Positions 9,866-22,059 of a stretch of DNA of 64,000 nucleotides are shown piece after piece. The position numbers and the translations under genes are program-made. Positions within the stretch are counted from its first letter, which is position 1. Each line of letters opens with the position of its first letter. Source of the DNA: Pogostemon cablin (lineage: Eukaryota; Streptophyta; Magnoliopsida; Lamiales; Lamiaceae); contig CM042997.1 in the NCBI GenBank assembly GCA_023678885.1, forward strand, positions 22,574,064 through 22,638,063. The letters are read 5' to 3'. The notes under the pieces were generated by a model. That model had not been told where the DNA came from. It did no database searches and saw only the letters and a program-made list of their open reading frames with translations.

Positions 9866-10436
9866 AAGAGAAAAAGCAGAAAAAGAGAGGGACAAAACGG
9901 ATGAGCTTGAGAAAAGAAAAATAATTGTGCTTGAAGGTGAAGAAGGAATGAAAATCGTCTGCATTGAAAAGGAAGAGATGATGAAAGTTGAAGTGATCAA
10001 TCAGCTTTAGTTCTCCACTATTTGAGTCACATTGTCCATATATTTTCTACCTTAACCAAAGAGCCAACATTACATCAAAAAGAAAAGTTCTTTTTGATCC
10101 CATTGTCGAATCATACTTTTAGTGGTGGAGAGTTTGAGACTTTTGGCAAGCTTATGGTTACGCATACACTTGAATTGAATTTGAGCGTAAACACCTTAGC
10201 CCATAAGTGTACATCTTTTACACTTGAGTGCGAGTGATATATACTTCCCGTGAGAACATGTCAATGGAGCATTTGAATTGGTGGTGATTGTCTTAACTTG
10301 TATGCTTTGAATTGATTATTACATGTAATAAAAGTTGCATGACCTAAGTTGATGACGATTGTATTTTGAATGGGGTATTGATCATAGTCCTTGTTTCCCC
10401 GCTAATTTTCTTACTCTCTCTTTTTATTTTTATTTT

Positions 10437-10456
10437 GTTGCCTCGGGACGAGCAAC
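10437..10456 (+). other. Conserved hairpin just upstream of the 3' PPT, element B
   Basis: Arms GTTGC/GCAAC and TCG/CGA around a short loop, ending 4 nt before the PPT. Almost identical 20-mers occur at 46886-46905 (E) and 43321-43340 (F). Confidence 0.6.
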
Positions 10457-10460
10457 GGGT

Positions 10461-10470
10461 AAGTTTGGGG
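10461..10470 (+). other. 3' polypurine tract, element B
   Basis: AAGTTTGGGG, three bases before the 3' LTR (TGATGAGAG at 10474). Plus-strand primer site for reverse transcription. The same tract precedes the 3' LTRs of E and F. Confidence 0.8.
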
Positions 10471-10473
10471 AAT

Positions 10474-12340
10474 TGATGAGAGTGAAAATAAGCGTGTTTT
10501 AGTGTCCAATTTAACACCTTTTTGATTGATATTCTTGTCATATATTAGCACAATGGTCTTATATTCATTATATGTGAGAAAAAGGTGCACTTGAGGTGTT
10601 TTGTTGTGTTTTAGGTGGAAAAAGGATGAAAAGAGCCAAGTTTGAGAAAAGGTGCAATTTGTGCAAGAATGCTGATAAACGCACATCGAACTTGTGTAAT
10701 TATTCTGTATTGATGTGGAGCTCTGAATTGAATTTGTGATATATGGTTGGAAAGCCACTGAAGAGAGGGTCATTTTGGCGTAAAGAACATCCCATTCGGA
10801 GTCCGAACGAGGAAGTTATGAGCAAAGTGGTGACGCCGCGCGAGCTGTGCGAACAGAATTGCAGTGCTACTTTCCATGGCCTGTTACATATACAACTCTT
10901 GGAGTTCTTGTGATTTCTTTATATGAATAGAAAGCCAAGGAAGATAGGATTCCGTGAGCGTAAAAATCACTCAATTCGGAGGTCGGATGTGAAAGTTATA
11001 CGCGAAACGGAGAGACTGCGCAAATCCAGTAGCAGGGTTCGACCTGTGGTTCGACCTGTGGCAATTGGTTTGACCTGTTTGACGAGGTCGAACCTGCGCT
11101 TCGGGAACTTACCAAATCCGTATTTTCGAGGCCAAAACACGTGGGATCACTTGAAAAGCCCATTCCAAGCCCTAGAGACGTGATTACAAGTATAAAAGGA
11201 GGCTCATGCAGTCAAGAAAAACGTCACCAATCACCGAGGAGAGGCCACAACATACAACACCCCACAAGGGGGGATCACCCCCATCCATCATCCACTTCCT
11301 TTCCTCCATCCATCAATCACTTTGAAGATTCATTTGTGAAATCAAGAGGAGAACCAAGAGGAGGATTCAAGATGGAGAAGGGCATGAAGACGCCATATCA
11401 AGGGTTTATTCGCTTCCTAATTTATCTTGTATTTTCCGGACATCCGGGTAAGATCTATCCAACACCCATGATTGTTCTTCGAAACATCATGGGCTAGAGC
11501 TTTTTTGGTAGATTTAGGAGTTTGAAGGTTTTATCTAGTTAATTGAACTTTCATGTATACACTCCGTACAACACTACTTGTGGATTTATTTTATATATGA
11601 TTGTGCTTTCTTAATCCATATTCACGGTCGTTTTGTGCATCTTCAATTGGTATATAGAGTCTGAATATATATCTTGGTTGTAGATTGAGTGCGTTCACCG
11701 CTGAACAGGATTCCATGTTATGATTCTAAGTGAGGGGACTCCGAAGCTTCATTAGAACTATCTTATATGAATACTTATTAATTGAATTGAATTCGGGTTA
11801 ATAAGTAGGATAAAGAGGATAATTTCATAGTACCTATAAAGGGAGATCATATCGGGTTAGAGTACCAATCCTAGGGGGAAATAATTGATACTGATAGTAC
11901 CTAGAAAGGGGGTGAAATTATATCTCTTGCTCCGAGGTTATTCACACGTGTTACACGCATATTTACTTGTGTCTATAGAGTAGATATGCATGGTTTAGTG
12001 ATGTGTCCATATTCCACAAGGCAGAGTTGGACATTGACACATGGAAGAGAAGTTAAGTAGTGAAACTAGATTATCCTAGAGCTACCTATTCTCCTACTTG
12101 ATCCACTTTCGTATTCTTCAAGTGATATTTATTTTATTTGTTATTTTAATTACTTGTTTATTAGTTTAATAATTCTAAACCTCAAACTATATTGCCACAC
12201 TTGTCTTAATTAATTTAGTAAATAATTAAATTGATAATACTCCGTCCCTTGGGTTCGATATTCACTTGGTCACCTTTCGAGACTACAATTGATATCCTTA
12301 TACTTGAGGATTATTTTGTGTGTTGAGAAAACGCTCATCA
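10474..12340 (+). repeat. Element B 3' LTR
   Basis: 1867-bp copy of 3528-5396, ending CTCATCA, followed by the TSD CCCGA. It has the same short GGTTCGACC array (11036-11097) and a TATA box at 11191. Confidence 0.9.
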
Positions 12341-12345
12341 CCCGA

Positions 12346-15142
12346 CCAACAGAAAATATAGCCTAAAGTGGATCTTATATTGTATTGGCATCCAACAAAC
12401 TCAGAATCAAAATTCTTTATGATCTCCTACAAATCTGATTCCTGATGTGCAAGCATGTTATCCTTAGTTATCTGTAAATACTTCATAAAGATCCATACTA
12501 GAGTTACTTAAATGTCAACTACTATACCAACAACAGAAGCCAAATTAGGTCTTGTACAGACCTCATCATACAACAACTTCCAACAATAAAAACATATAGA
12601 ATATTTTGATATTTCTTAAATCTTTAGATTAACTTTATGACACTTAATTGAGACTGCACTTGTCTCCTTTAGTTTAACTTAAACATTCTCCCACTGAATC
12701 ACATAATCATCTACATTTGTATCAAAACCAAATGAGACAAAAAACTGCATGATGATGATTGTGATTCCTTTACGGGAAAGTTTTCTTGAATGCATAAATG
12801 GATTTTATTTTAGTTCTTAAATCGTTTTATCAATGTTACCATCATGAAACTTTATCTTTACATCCATCAAATGTGATTCAAGACCAAAATATGCTACCAA
12901 TGTCACGATTATCTTAAAAGACCTTTTTTCAGTAACCGGATAGAAAGTCCTTTAAAGCAATATCTTCTTTTCCTTTTGAGTATAATCCTTTATCAAGATG
13001 CGGACCTAATCATCTTGTATTGATTAAACTCATAACTTATAGCATTAACCCACTTTAGACTATATGGACCTTGCATGGCTTGATGAACATTGTTTGAATA
13101 TTCTACCATTAATTCCATAGTATCCTCATTATTTAAGAGAAAACTATATAATCATCCGAATTGTATTTCTCCCAACTTCAGTGGTTTCTTTAGTGACATT
13201 AATTCTTGATGTTGTTGATTTTATTATGCCTTAAATATTATTGATATTGTCCTATCGATATTCTAAATTTAGACATTATTAAAGCATAAGTAGGGGTCTA
13301 ATAGACTCCTCTTCAAAGACAATGTCTCTAATATTATTCTTCCCCCCAAATCAACATCCTCACAGAATTTCGTATTAACCGTCTCAAATATGAACCAATT
13401 AATTTGGATCACAAAACCTTATTCATAATCTATAAAGTAGCTTGTATTTATTTGAGTCTAATTTTCTTTAGTAGATCCCAATGATCTAGCCTTAGTTGGA
13501 CATCACCATTGTGAAACTTAAAGAGTTCTCATAACTACTTTGGTTGGAACTTTATTAAGATCAAAAGCTACAATCTTTAGTATTTCTCCAATTAGTAACC
13601 ATGTGTTGTGGAGTACTATTTTTGTCTTTTAACTACACCACAACACCATTCACATTTTGCAACTTTAATATGGTGTATTATAAGATAATTCCACAAGCCT
13701 TTAAGAGAAACAAAAGATTATTCTTTAATTTCGGCTTTAACAGCTTTTTTAATGGGTTTTCTTGAATTGCCCTTATACTTCATTAAAACTAGAAACCTAA
13801 TAGTTTCATCTTTATTGTTGAAGTTCTCATCATGTATGATTTGTTGTTGATATAAGTTAAACTTAATTAGCAGACTTCTTAATTGTACAGAGAATTATTC
13901 TAAAATGATTATCATGCTTGTACTAAACTTTATAATCTTTCAAAATTTAAATAATTTAGAATCATCTCGAGGAATCGAGCACAACATTAGCATCAAGTCC
14001 AATGACAACAATACTAACTTGTAAGTGACACCCTCCACATAGTAGTCAAATACTGATAATAAAACTGTTAAGCAATAGCCTTCCTTTGGGCCGACTTATT
14101 ACTCACATGTCAAACCAAATAACTGTCAAGTATTCACCACCACAGGTGCTTGTGTACTTTGGGATAAATATTAATCTATCTTTGGATCGATCAATACCCG
14201 CATGAAGATACACTCGCAACATACATGTCATAAAATAAATTATGACAAGTGATACTAGTTGGGGACCCATCACAAGACACCTTGTGCAACATTAACCTCG
14301 TCTTTGGACAAAAATTAACTGCATGGATAATCTTGGTATAATAATCAAGTACTGATAATAAGTTCTGTCAAACAAAAGTCTATCTTTGGACCGACTGATG
14401 TTCACATGAACAATTCAAATAATTATCACATACTTATCATCACATGTGTGATATTATTCTGTTAAACTGTGCCTACCTATGGGCCGAACACAGAACACAT
14501 AAATAATTACACACCCATCTATGTAATTTCAATAAAGTCGCACTCTACATACAGAGGTTGCTATGGCAACATGATGCTTTGGTTGATTAGATTGAAAATT
14601 ACTAGACCAATTAAACAAATACTTAAAAAAATATTTAAGTTTAATTGAACGACATAAAAAATGTCTCCCCAATTTTAATTCAATTCAATCAACCAAATGA
14701 AAAATTTAGATGATTCATACCATAATGAAAGATTTATTAACTCAATAATTAAGAATACCAAATCCTAATAAATAAAATTAGGCAATATTCTTTATCCAAA
14801 TTAACGTTATTCAAGACTACAATCATATTATGAAATCAGCACTAAAAGAATTGAGAGTCAATATTATACTCCAGATTACCTTAATTAGCTACATAAGAAC
14901 TCATTACTTCATAATTGTGTTTTGTTAGTAAATGTCCAAGAATTGTCAATTGACAATTTATCATGCAATTTGCACATAGGTTTTAAAACACACCCTTGTT
15001 TGGAGGTGAGTCCAAATATAAATTATTATTCCTTTAGTCATGATTGCAGGTGAGGCATTACCGAAAATAAACCATTTATTAATATGAATGAATATTAATA
15101 TCATTCTTATTATAGATTCAATTTTCTTAAATGGAGTAGGAA
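12346..15142 (-). pseudogene. Element A: decayed copia RT and RNase H region
   Basis: Read on the minus strand, fragments of a Ty1/copia polyprotein are visible in order. Near 13036-13090 is HQAMQGPYSLKWVNAI (start of the RT region). Within 12790-12905 is FKIIVTLVAYFGLESHLMDV then KIKFHDGNIDKTI and a stop; the family normally reads DETIYM there. Near 12700-12740 is SFGFDTNVDDYV, and near 12346-12430 EFVGCQYNIRST (RNase H). Frameshifts and stops are frequent, so no protein is made. From 14040 to 14520 the DNA has several diverged repeats around the words tttgggccga and cacatg. The stretch ends at solo LTR C (TSD GTAGT). Confidence 0.75.
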
Positions 15143-15397
15143 GTAGTTGATTAGAGCTATTTTCACCTAGATTTTAGTGTCTTTTTATATGTGTTTTCGT
15201 ATTATTTTACCCGTATTTTATGTACTATTTGGTTGTGTTTTGTGTTTTTATGGAAATGTATGTGAATGAGCTTAAACCTACTATTTTCACTTTTTATTGG
15301 ATGTTAAACATGATAAGGAAGATGTAGGAAAAAGCGGATCTCAATTCGGAGTTGAAAAGAGGGAGAACGAGCCAAAACAGTGAAGAAATACAGGAGC

Positions 15398-15740
15398 CAG
15401 CACACGAGCCGTGTAGCCAACACGGCCCTGTAAGAGTTGGCCGTGTGGCGACATCTAGTCACTCAACACGGGCAACTTCAGGTCGTGTCCAGTTGCACGA
15501 GTCGAGTCGGGAGCACGAGCCGTGTCACCAACACGACCCTGTAAGAAGGTGGCCGTGTGGCGACATCAGAAGAGCCAACACGATCACACCTGTGCCCGTG
15601 TTACAACACACGACTCGTGTTGCAGCACACGAGCCGTGTTGCGTAACACGGCCCTGTAAGGCGAGGCCGTGCGGCAGCATCAGAAGACACAACACGGCCA
15701 CCCCGTGGCCGTGTTACAGAGCACGACTCGTGTTGGGTAT
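15398..15740 (+). repeat. ACACGGCC/GGCCGTGT palindromic array in solo LTR C
   Basis: About ten copies of cacgagccgtgt, acacggccctgtaag, ggccgtgtggcgacatc and variants, in both orientations, ending about 50 bp upstream of the TATA box. Organisation parallels the GGTTCGACC/GGTCGAACC arrays in the U3 of E and F, with an unrelated core word. Confidence 0.85.
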
Positions 15741-15785
15741 TTTCCTGCAGAAATTTCCAGATCCTTCTAGAAGCCTCCAAAGGGG

Positions 15786-15793
15786 TATAAATA
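15786..15793 (+). promoter_or_regulatory. TATA box in solo LTR C
   Basis: TATAAATA inside the perfect inverted word ggggtataaatacccc, a form seen in other plant Athila-like LTRs. It lies directly downstream of the palindromic array. Confidence 0.7.
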
Positions 15794-16980
15794 CCCCTTT
15801 ATTCAACAATTGGCAAAAAAAATCCGAAAATCCTATCATCTACACACACCTCACACACCATTTCTTCCATTTCCCACCATCATCTTCATCCACCTTCATC
15901 CATTTTGATCTATCTTCATCATCTCCATTAATTCTCCATCAAAACTTCATCCCTTCCATTGGGTGTGAGAGATCTCAAGGAATCAAGAGCTAGAGGTGGA
16001 GATCAAGAAGAATAGAAGATTCTCTTCAAGAAATTGATAGGGAAGAATCCATTCATTTTGTATTTCTTTAGATCTTAGACTATGGGTAATTGTAATGAAT
16101 CATTTAATTGTTTTGTTACTTTTACTATGATAGGCTAATCCCTCTAGTGGGATTAGGAACATGAAGAGCATATTAGATTGATATTATCATGTGGATTAAA
16201 TTGGTTTTTGATTTAATTGATGTTGATTTCTATTCATGGAGTTTAATTGTCTTGATGTTGTGATGGCATGGTTTGTTATTCATGAATGTTTATTGGTTTA
16301 ATGGATTGTTGATCAATGGATTATTTGTGGTAATTAAATGCTATCATGATCTTCATGTATGTATTGCTTGGAGTGAGACGGAAACGACCCTCTATAGTAT
16401 TAGGAAGGCATGAATAGACATTGAGTTTGAGTTTGACCGAAAGGATATTTGAATTCAATGAGGGGAACCAATCCATTCGTTGGCCTTAGTACACAAAAAG
16501 GGAGAGTTTAGTCTAACTAGTACCTAGATGGAAGGGGTTAATGTTGGGCTTTGATCTTAAGTGCTTTTGGGAGTCCAAAATGGATCAACAACCTTTGTAA
16601 CCCGAAAGGGAGCTTAGGATACAATCGTGATCACCCTTAGTCTACATCAATTGAGTTGAATTCCGTTTGCATGATAATATGAATTGAGTGTGCTTGGATG
16701 TTTCTAATCCCATGTTTTTCCATACTTGAACTTAAGCACCCATTTTCTATTCTTGTCATTCTACTTATTTGTTATTGTTATTTACTTGTTACTTGTTTTA
16801 GTTGTTAATCAATCTCAAAACCCCCGATCATCTTTACAAAAACAACAATGAACATGAGCTCACGTATTTTGCTAGTCCGAAAATAACTCCTTATTGGATT
16901 GATAATTTTTCTTGGGATATACTACTACAACGATCGAGTATTCTTGCTCGTGAGTGCTATAAAAATAGGCAAACAGTAGT

Positions 16981-18163
16981 CAGCTGTTGAGTACACTACG
17001 GAAACGCTACCATTCATTTTGAATGACATCATCAACAACATAGTATCGATATTGAATCCAATAAGCAATTATATCTACAAATAATAAATTTCCATACATA
17101 TATATCAATGGCAGTATGAGGATCAAATTAAACAGCCACACATATTAATTGATTGATTAAATAAAATCAATTCATTCACATAATTATGGAAATTTCAATT
17201 TGACATATGCTATTGGATCATATCTCTTTACTGGCAACATTAATTAATAGATTCAAAGGTAATTTGGTATAACTTAAGTATACCAAATTATAATACCATA
17301 TACTACCATAATATATTACCACAAATTCAAACATGATTAGATGGCATTACAAAACCATGTGTGATGAACAATTTAAATCACAATCCCATAGCAGTTAATC
17401 AATTCTGAACCATTAGTGATTCCATGTATCGAAGAAAATAATATGTAACATAATTTATTACACAACATACTACATGGAAATGGAAGTATATTAACTTTCT
17501 CACAAGCATTCAATCACGTACGGATCACATTTCTCTATTATCATAATGGCTGCCACATCTCATACGAGAATATAAAGGTAAATTTAAGTTATTGGTAACC
17601 GCATAATTAATTAATTAATGAATAGAAATATACATCAAATTTAGTAAACCAATTAGATAGATATCTTGATTCGAATTGCCATACATACTATTCCATCAAA
17701 AATTAATCAAAATTTTCATATGGACAACACGCACATGAGATGTAATTATATTTATTACAAACGATTTATTAATCCAAATGAATAAAGGGATATATTGAAT
17801 TGCATAATACTCATGGCAGATATTTATTAACAATGATGGATCCATTTACATGTTAAAACATTGGTTAGACCATCATGCTATTAAGCAAAATTTATCTTGA
17901 GTTACAAGTTCATAGACATATTACATTTCAGTGATTGCGTTGACTGACATGATTATTTTAATGTATATTCCAATGACATACGAATATCAACGAAATCAAT
18001 ATGCATGTAAATGTCAATACAAATCCACAAAATCATGCCACATTAACAATTACGGGAATCAATTGTTATTAAAATGGATTCAACAAACAGCGATCCAATA
18101 AAATTAATTCACAGTAATTTATCAGATCTCAAGAAACATACATAGGGTGGTTCTGATACCACT
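16981..18163 (-). other. Element A 5' internal region and primer site
   Basis: AT-rich remainder of element A between solo LTR C and its 5' LTR. On the minus strand it is the leader and gag region, but no gag protein is readable. The complement of the primer site (ggttctgatacca, 18149-18161) matches an initiator tRNA-Met PBS with small changes. No other feature is seen. Confidence 0.65.
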
Positions 18164-18619
18164 TGTAGGAAATAAATCCTAAAACCTTAAACCCTATTAC
18201 GATTAACGAGATCAAAACTATAATGCGGAAGCGTACCTGATCCAATGAGTCTTCTAGGCAGAACACGAACTCGAGATTAGTGGTTTTATGGGCTTCCTCA
18301 ATTAAGCCTCCTTATTCCTTATGGGGACCGTAGTAATCCCTCTCGATGGGGAGGAGGGAAGACCATGTTCGGCTTATTATATTGGGGACTATAACCTGAG
18401 AGCCTTTATATACTATGCAATTTGACCACCCATAATCACACAGTCATATAGTATTGGGTATCTACTTAATTGACCCATATCAATATTATTACAGCCCATT
18501 GACTTTTAACCTTAATTAGATCACTTAATTAAGTTCATAAAATAATTGAATAGCTAATATATTGCATAATAATATATTGTCCACAATTAAACTTTATTGG
18601 AAATTAAAAATTTTCAACA
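18164..18619 (-). repeat. Element A 5' LTR (right copy)
   Basis: 456-bp direct repeat of 2263-2719, starting TGTAGGAAAT on the plus strand and ending TTTTCAACA, followed by GCTCC (TSD with one change relative to GTTCC at 2258-2262). Confidence 0.87.
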
Positions 18620-19520
18620 GCTCCTTCATCCCTAAAGTTAAGTTCCCTCTCTAAAATTGTGTTTAATCAGAATCAGAATTACAATTCATGTCATTTGATT
18701 TGATAGAGTGTTAGAAACCAATACGACATATCCAATGTTGCGAGATAATCTTGTTGCTCTTATTGGTTGAGAATCATGAATTGGCTTCTTATAATTATTT
18801 ATGTGAATCATCATATTGATTTATGTTATAGAATATGGATTCAATGTTTATCTTTAAGGTGCACAATATATAAGAATATAATTGTGTTTATAATTTTTTA
18901 ATAGAAATTTTTTACATGAAATCTATTAATTAATTAAAATCTAATTTCTTATTTTATTAAAACTTTATTTTTTATCTTAAAAAATTAATTAATCAAAAGC
19001 TGAAGTCTAGCAATTGTTAATCCACCAAGTAGAAATACAATCTCCCATGTGCGGTATATACGGATCATTTTTATTATTTTTCTGTTTAACAATAATTTCC
19101 TTTTGAAACACATATTTAAAAATTACAACCCATAATAGACAAAAAAAAAAATTAAAATAATATTCCAACCAAAAAGGAGAGAAAAAAATGCATTAAAGTT
19201 AAACAGTACTCCATTCTTTATTGGAATAGAAGGTAAAGTGGTTGAGTGAGTAAAACTCACTGCCTACATAGTAAGGCCTTTAGAAAAGGCCCAACATCAA
19301 ACCCGGAGAAGCGGCCCGTATCAGAATTCACAATAAGAGAGAAAGCCCTGAAAATTTCAATACAAATACAAATAACTTAAAAATATTATACATAAAATAT
19401 TAAATTAAATAATTATATACCCCAATAATCGAAATAAGATTTCTATAGTTTTACTTCAATGGACCACCTTGAGCAATCATAAATAGGCAGAGATCTCACT
19501 CCCACCGACCACCTTCTATG
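18620..19520. other. AT-rich spacer between elements A and D
   Basis: There is no gene. Around 19225-19340 a less AT-rich block (ggttgagtgagtaaaactca ... aggcctttagaaaaggccc) contains a short perfect palindrome around aaggcctttagaaaaggcc. It has the look of an old short interspersed element, but I cannot identify A and B boxes with confidence. Confidence 0.4.
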
Positions 19521-19525
19521 AATAC

Positions 19526-19737
19526 TAATAGAGAATATTCTACAGATTTGGATCAAATCAAATCAATCTAGACAATTAGAATCATCGTAAATATTTTGTA
19601 ATTTGCTGTGGTGATTTGCCGTGGTCACTGTGCTTGTAATTATTATTTCCTTGTATTGTTGTATTACTATTATTTATAGTGGAATTCTTCACTCACCTAT
19701 TCACGTTGAACATTCAAACACTTTAGATGGTATCAGC
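19526..19737 (+). repeat. Element D 5' LTR
   Basis: 212 bp, TAATAGAG...ACTTTAGA. Immediately followed by the initiator-tRNA-Met primer site at 19738-19749 (TGGTATCAGCAG). The right copy is nearly identical apart from a small indel near 19670. Confidence 0.9.
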
Positions 19738-19815
19738 AGTATACATTTGAAAACCTACAATTTCTCTCTCTATCTCGTATCTCAATCCTCTCTCTTCCAC
19801 TCTCTCACATCTCCC

Positions 19816-21842
19816 ATGGCATCCCCTACTACTTTTTCTGATTCCATCCCACCACTTTCAACTCTCATTCATATGATTACCATATAATTAACGTCTTTCA
19901 ATTATCTCCTATGGAAATCATAAGTTGTACCCATTCTTCAGTGTGACAATTTATTGTCATTTGTTGATGGATCTGTCATCGAACCTCCTCTCACTATCAA
20001 GGACAATGATCAAAATGACATCCCTAATACAGAATATGCATTATGGCATAAACGTCACCACCTTGTCCTTAGTCTTCTTCTCTCCTCTTTGACTGAGGAT
20101 CCATGCTAGAAGTCATCAGTATCGTAAAGGCGCGTGATATTTGGATTGCTCTCGAATAGGCTTTTAGTCATGCCTCTTCCTCTCGTGCTCATCAAATCCA
20201 TGATGAACTTCAACTTCTACGACGTGGATCAAATATTGTTGCTGAATATGGTTGTACTTTCAAAGGGCTTTGCGATCAACTAGCCGCTATTGGCAGTCTT
20301 GTTTCTGATGTTGACAAAGGCCATTGGTTCCTTCGGGGCCTTGGTCCTAATTTTCGTGCTTTTGCATACCTACGTATGACGTTGTTGCCAAAAACTCAGT
20401 TTCACCGACTTGCTCCAACAAGCTCGTACGTACGAGCTCAATGATCGTATTATGACATCCGACGAATCCTCTCAAGTTGCCTTTTATGCTAATCAAAATT
20501 CTGATCGCGGTCGTGGTCGTGACTTCAACGGCCCTTCTAAACAGCACAATAGGTCATTTGGTGGCTCATCTAACCGACGTTGTCGTGGTGCCTCACGTCC
20601 TGGTACTTCCTCTTCTGATAATAAAGGAAAGGATTCTACAGGCTCCTATTCTGAAAAAAAGACATATACTCTGACATGTCAAATTTATCGTGGCCCACAC
20701 TATGCAAATCACTGTCCATCTCATTATGTACGAGATAACACCTCTGAGGCTACAAATCTTGCTCAAGCCTTTGAAGCTCAGTGCACTGACACACCTAATG
20801 TTCACTCTGATTGGTACGTTGACACGGGAGCCTCTGCTCATATGACCTCTTCGCCCACCAACCTCGACACCTTTGAATCTTATACTGGTAACGGAAAAAA
20901 CATCATAGGTAATGGTGACGCTCTATCCATCTCTCATTCAGGATCTAAATTTGTTAATAATCAATTACGTTTGTTGGATGTTCTAGTTGTTCCACACATT
21001 ACAAAAAATTTACTTTCTATAAGTAAATTAACTACAGATTTGCCTGTTGATGTCTTGTTTTCTAATAAATCTTTTGTGATTCAGACTCAGGCGACAAAAG
21101 AGACTCTAGCAGTAGGAAAATGTAAAGATGGTCTTTTCGTTTTGGAGCATGGCACATCTGCTTTAATTGCTGCTTTACACTCTAGTACTTTGAAGTCATC
21201 ATTTGATTTGTGACATAATCGTTTAGGTCACATTTCTATTTCTATCATTCAATTATTAAATAAATTGGGTCACTTGGCTGTTACTTCTATTTTGCCAAAA
21301 CCCACTATTTGTTCTTCTTGTCAATTAGTGAAAAGAAAATGTTTGTCTTTTACATTAAATGAAAAACGTGCCTTGAAGGTGTTGGATCTAATTCATTGTG
21401 ATCTATGGGGCCCTGCTCCTAATCTTTCACATGATGGATTTAAATATTATGCCATTTTTGTTGACGATCACTCTCGTTTTTCTTGGCTCTACCCATTACG
21501 TGCAAAATCTGATTTTTTTATTGTGCTTCAACGTTTCACTTCTTTTGTGTGCAATCAATTTAATTCTACAATAAAAAAATTTCAGAATGATGGAGGTATT
21601 GAATTTACTAACTCTAGAGTTAAAATTTTTTTTGCTGAACGTGGTGTGTTGCATCGTTTCTCATGTTCTTACACTCCTCAATAAAATGGTCGAGCAGAAC
21701 ACAAACATAGACACATAATTGAAACGGGCTTGCCGATGCTTTTTTCATGCACAAGCTCCCATACCATATTGGCTAGATGCTTTTTCTACAGCTGTCTACA
21801 CCATAAATAGGTTACCTACGGCTCTACTTGACAATAAATCTC
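19816..21842 (+). pseudogene. Element D gag-protease-integrase, 5' part (broken)
   Basis: Begins MASPTTFSDSIPPLSTLIHM. A stop follows soon and the copia gag core is spread over several frames to about 20400. From 20410 a 267-residue frame carries a damaged zinc knuckle (CQIYRGPHYANHC, second Cys replaced by Tyr), the protease motif WYVDTGASAHMT (Asp codon at 20821), and a GAG-pre-integrase region. A TGA at 21211-21213 interrupts just before HNRLGH, then integrase continues with HHCC (CSSCQLVK) and D...D...E residues (HCDLWGP, NDGGIEF, NGRAEH), with a TAA after SYTPQ. It stops at 21842 where element E is inserted. No functional product is expected. Confidence 0.85.
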
Positions 21843-22059
21843 TGATGAGTGTGTAAATTCGCAAGTTTGATACCATGTTTTGTGCTAGTTTTGGAGAGTT
21901 TTGAGGTGGAAATAGGTGGAAAACCTATACATATTGTGAATTAGCATGAATCAGGTGTTAACGGAGCTATTTGAGTGGTTTTCATAGCAAAAATGGAGTG
22001 AAAGTGCCAAGAATCGAAGAGACGAAGTCGAGACCACGCGAACCGCCAAGGAAAGAGTA

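Larger units (their letters stand above)
8487..10473 (+). other. Element B 3' region: internal PPT, hairpins, no gene
   Basis: From about 8570 the sequence matches the post-pol segment of E and F (cgtcgtgactctccgacg; gagcgcctgttggg), which places the deletion of RT-RH-INT at about 8490-8560. An internal PPT-like tract lies at 8736-8750. The 3' ORF of E and F is absent. Three covarying 26-nt hairpins sit at 9758-9865, a hairpin at 10437-10456, and the 3' PPT at 10461-10470. Short frames here (for example 9807-10010) have no recognisable product. Confidence 0.7.
3528..12340 (+). mobile_element. Element B: Athila-type Ty3/gypsy element with gag-protease only
   Basis: LTRs at 3528-5396 and 10474-12340 (1869 and 1867 bp), both starting TGATGAGAG and ending CTCATCA. 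A perfect 5-bp TSD, CCCGA, lies at 3523-3527 and 12341-12345. The primer site at 5403-5420 (TGGCGCCGTTGCCGGGGA) is the tRNA-Asp type used by Athila elements; the 3' PPT is 10461-10470. The internal region holds one 968-codon gag-protease ORF. RT, RNase H, integrase and the 3' ORF present in its relatives E and F are missing, so B is non-autonomous. By eye the LTRs differ at roughly 30-35 positions plus a few 1-nt indels (about 2%). Confidence 0.93.
15148..16975 (+). mobile_element. Element C: solo LTR of an Athila-like family
   Basis: An 1828-bp segment starting TGATTAGAG and ending GGCAAACA, with a perfect 5-bp TSD GTAGT at 15143-15147 and 16976-16980. No internal domain and no second LTR are present, so it is the product of LTR-LTR recombination. 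General layout matches the LTRs of B, E and F: TG start, tttttagtgtc-type beginning, U3 repeat array, TATA box, long R/U5. The sequence is otherwise distinct. A 213-codon frame across the array and TATA box (15352-15993) looks like a by-product of the repeats. Confidence 0.87.
2263..18619 (-). mobile_element. Element A: decayed Ty1/copia LTR retrotransposon hosting B and C
   Basis: The left copy (2263-2719) and right copy (18164-18619) of a roughly 457-bp LTR are direct repeats beginning TATAGGAAAT/TGTAGGAAAT and ending TTTCCAACA/TTTTCAACA. In minus orientation the 5' LTR is on the right: its internal neighbour 18149-18161 is complementary to a TGGTATCAGA-type initiator-tRNA-Met primer site, and a purine-rich tract (complement of 2720-2731) abuts the left LTR. 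Flanking pentamers are GTTCC (2258-2262) and GCTCC (18620-18624), a TSD with one change. Without its two insertions the element is about 7.5 kb. LTR divergence looks like 5-6%, so it is the oldest insertion with defined ends here. It belongs to the same family as element G. Confidence 0.88.

Noticed and set aside
15352..15993. 213-codon frame in solo LTR C as a gene
   Set aside because: It spans the palindrome array, the TATA box and low-complexity leader; no domain, and the composition follows the repeat word.
19225..19340. tRNA-derived SINE
   Set aside because: A GC-richer block with a palindrome is present, but I could not place A and B boxes, a poly-A tail or target duplications.
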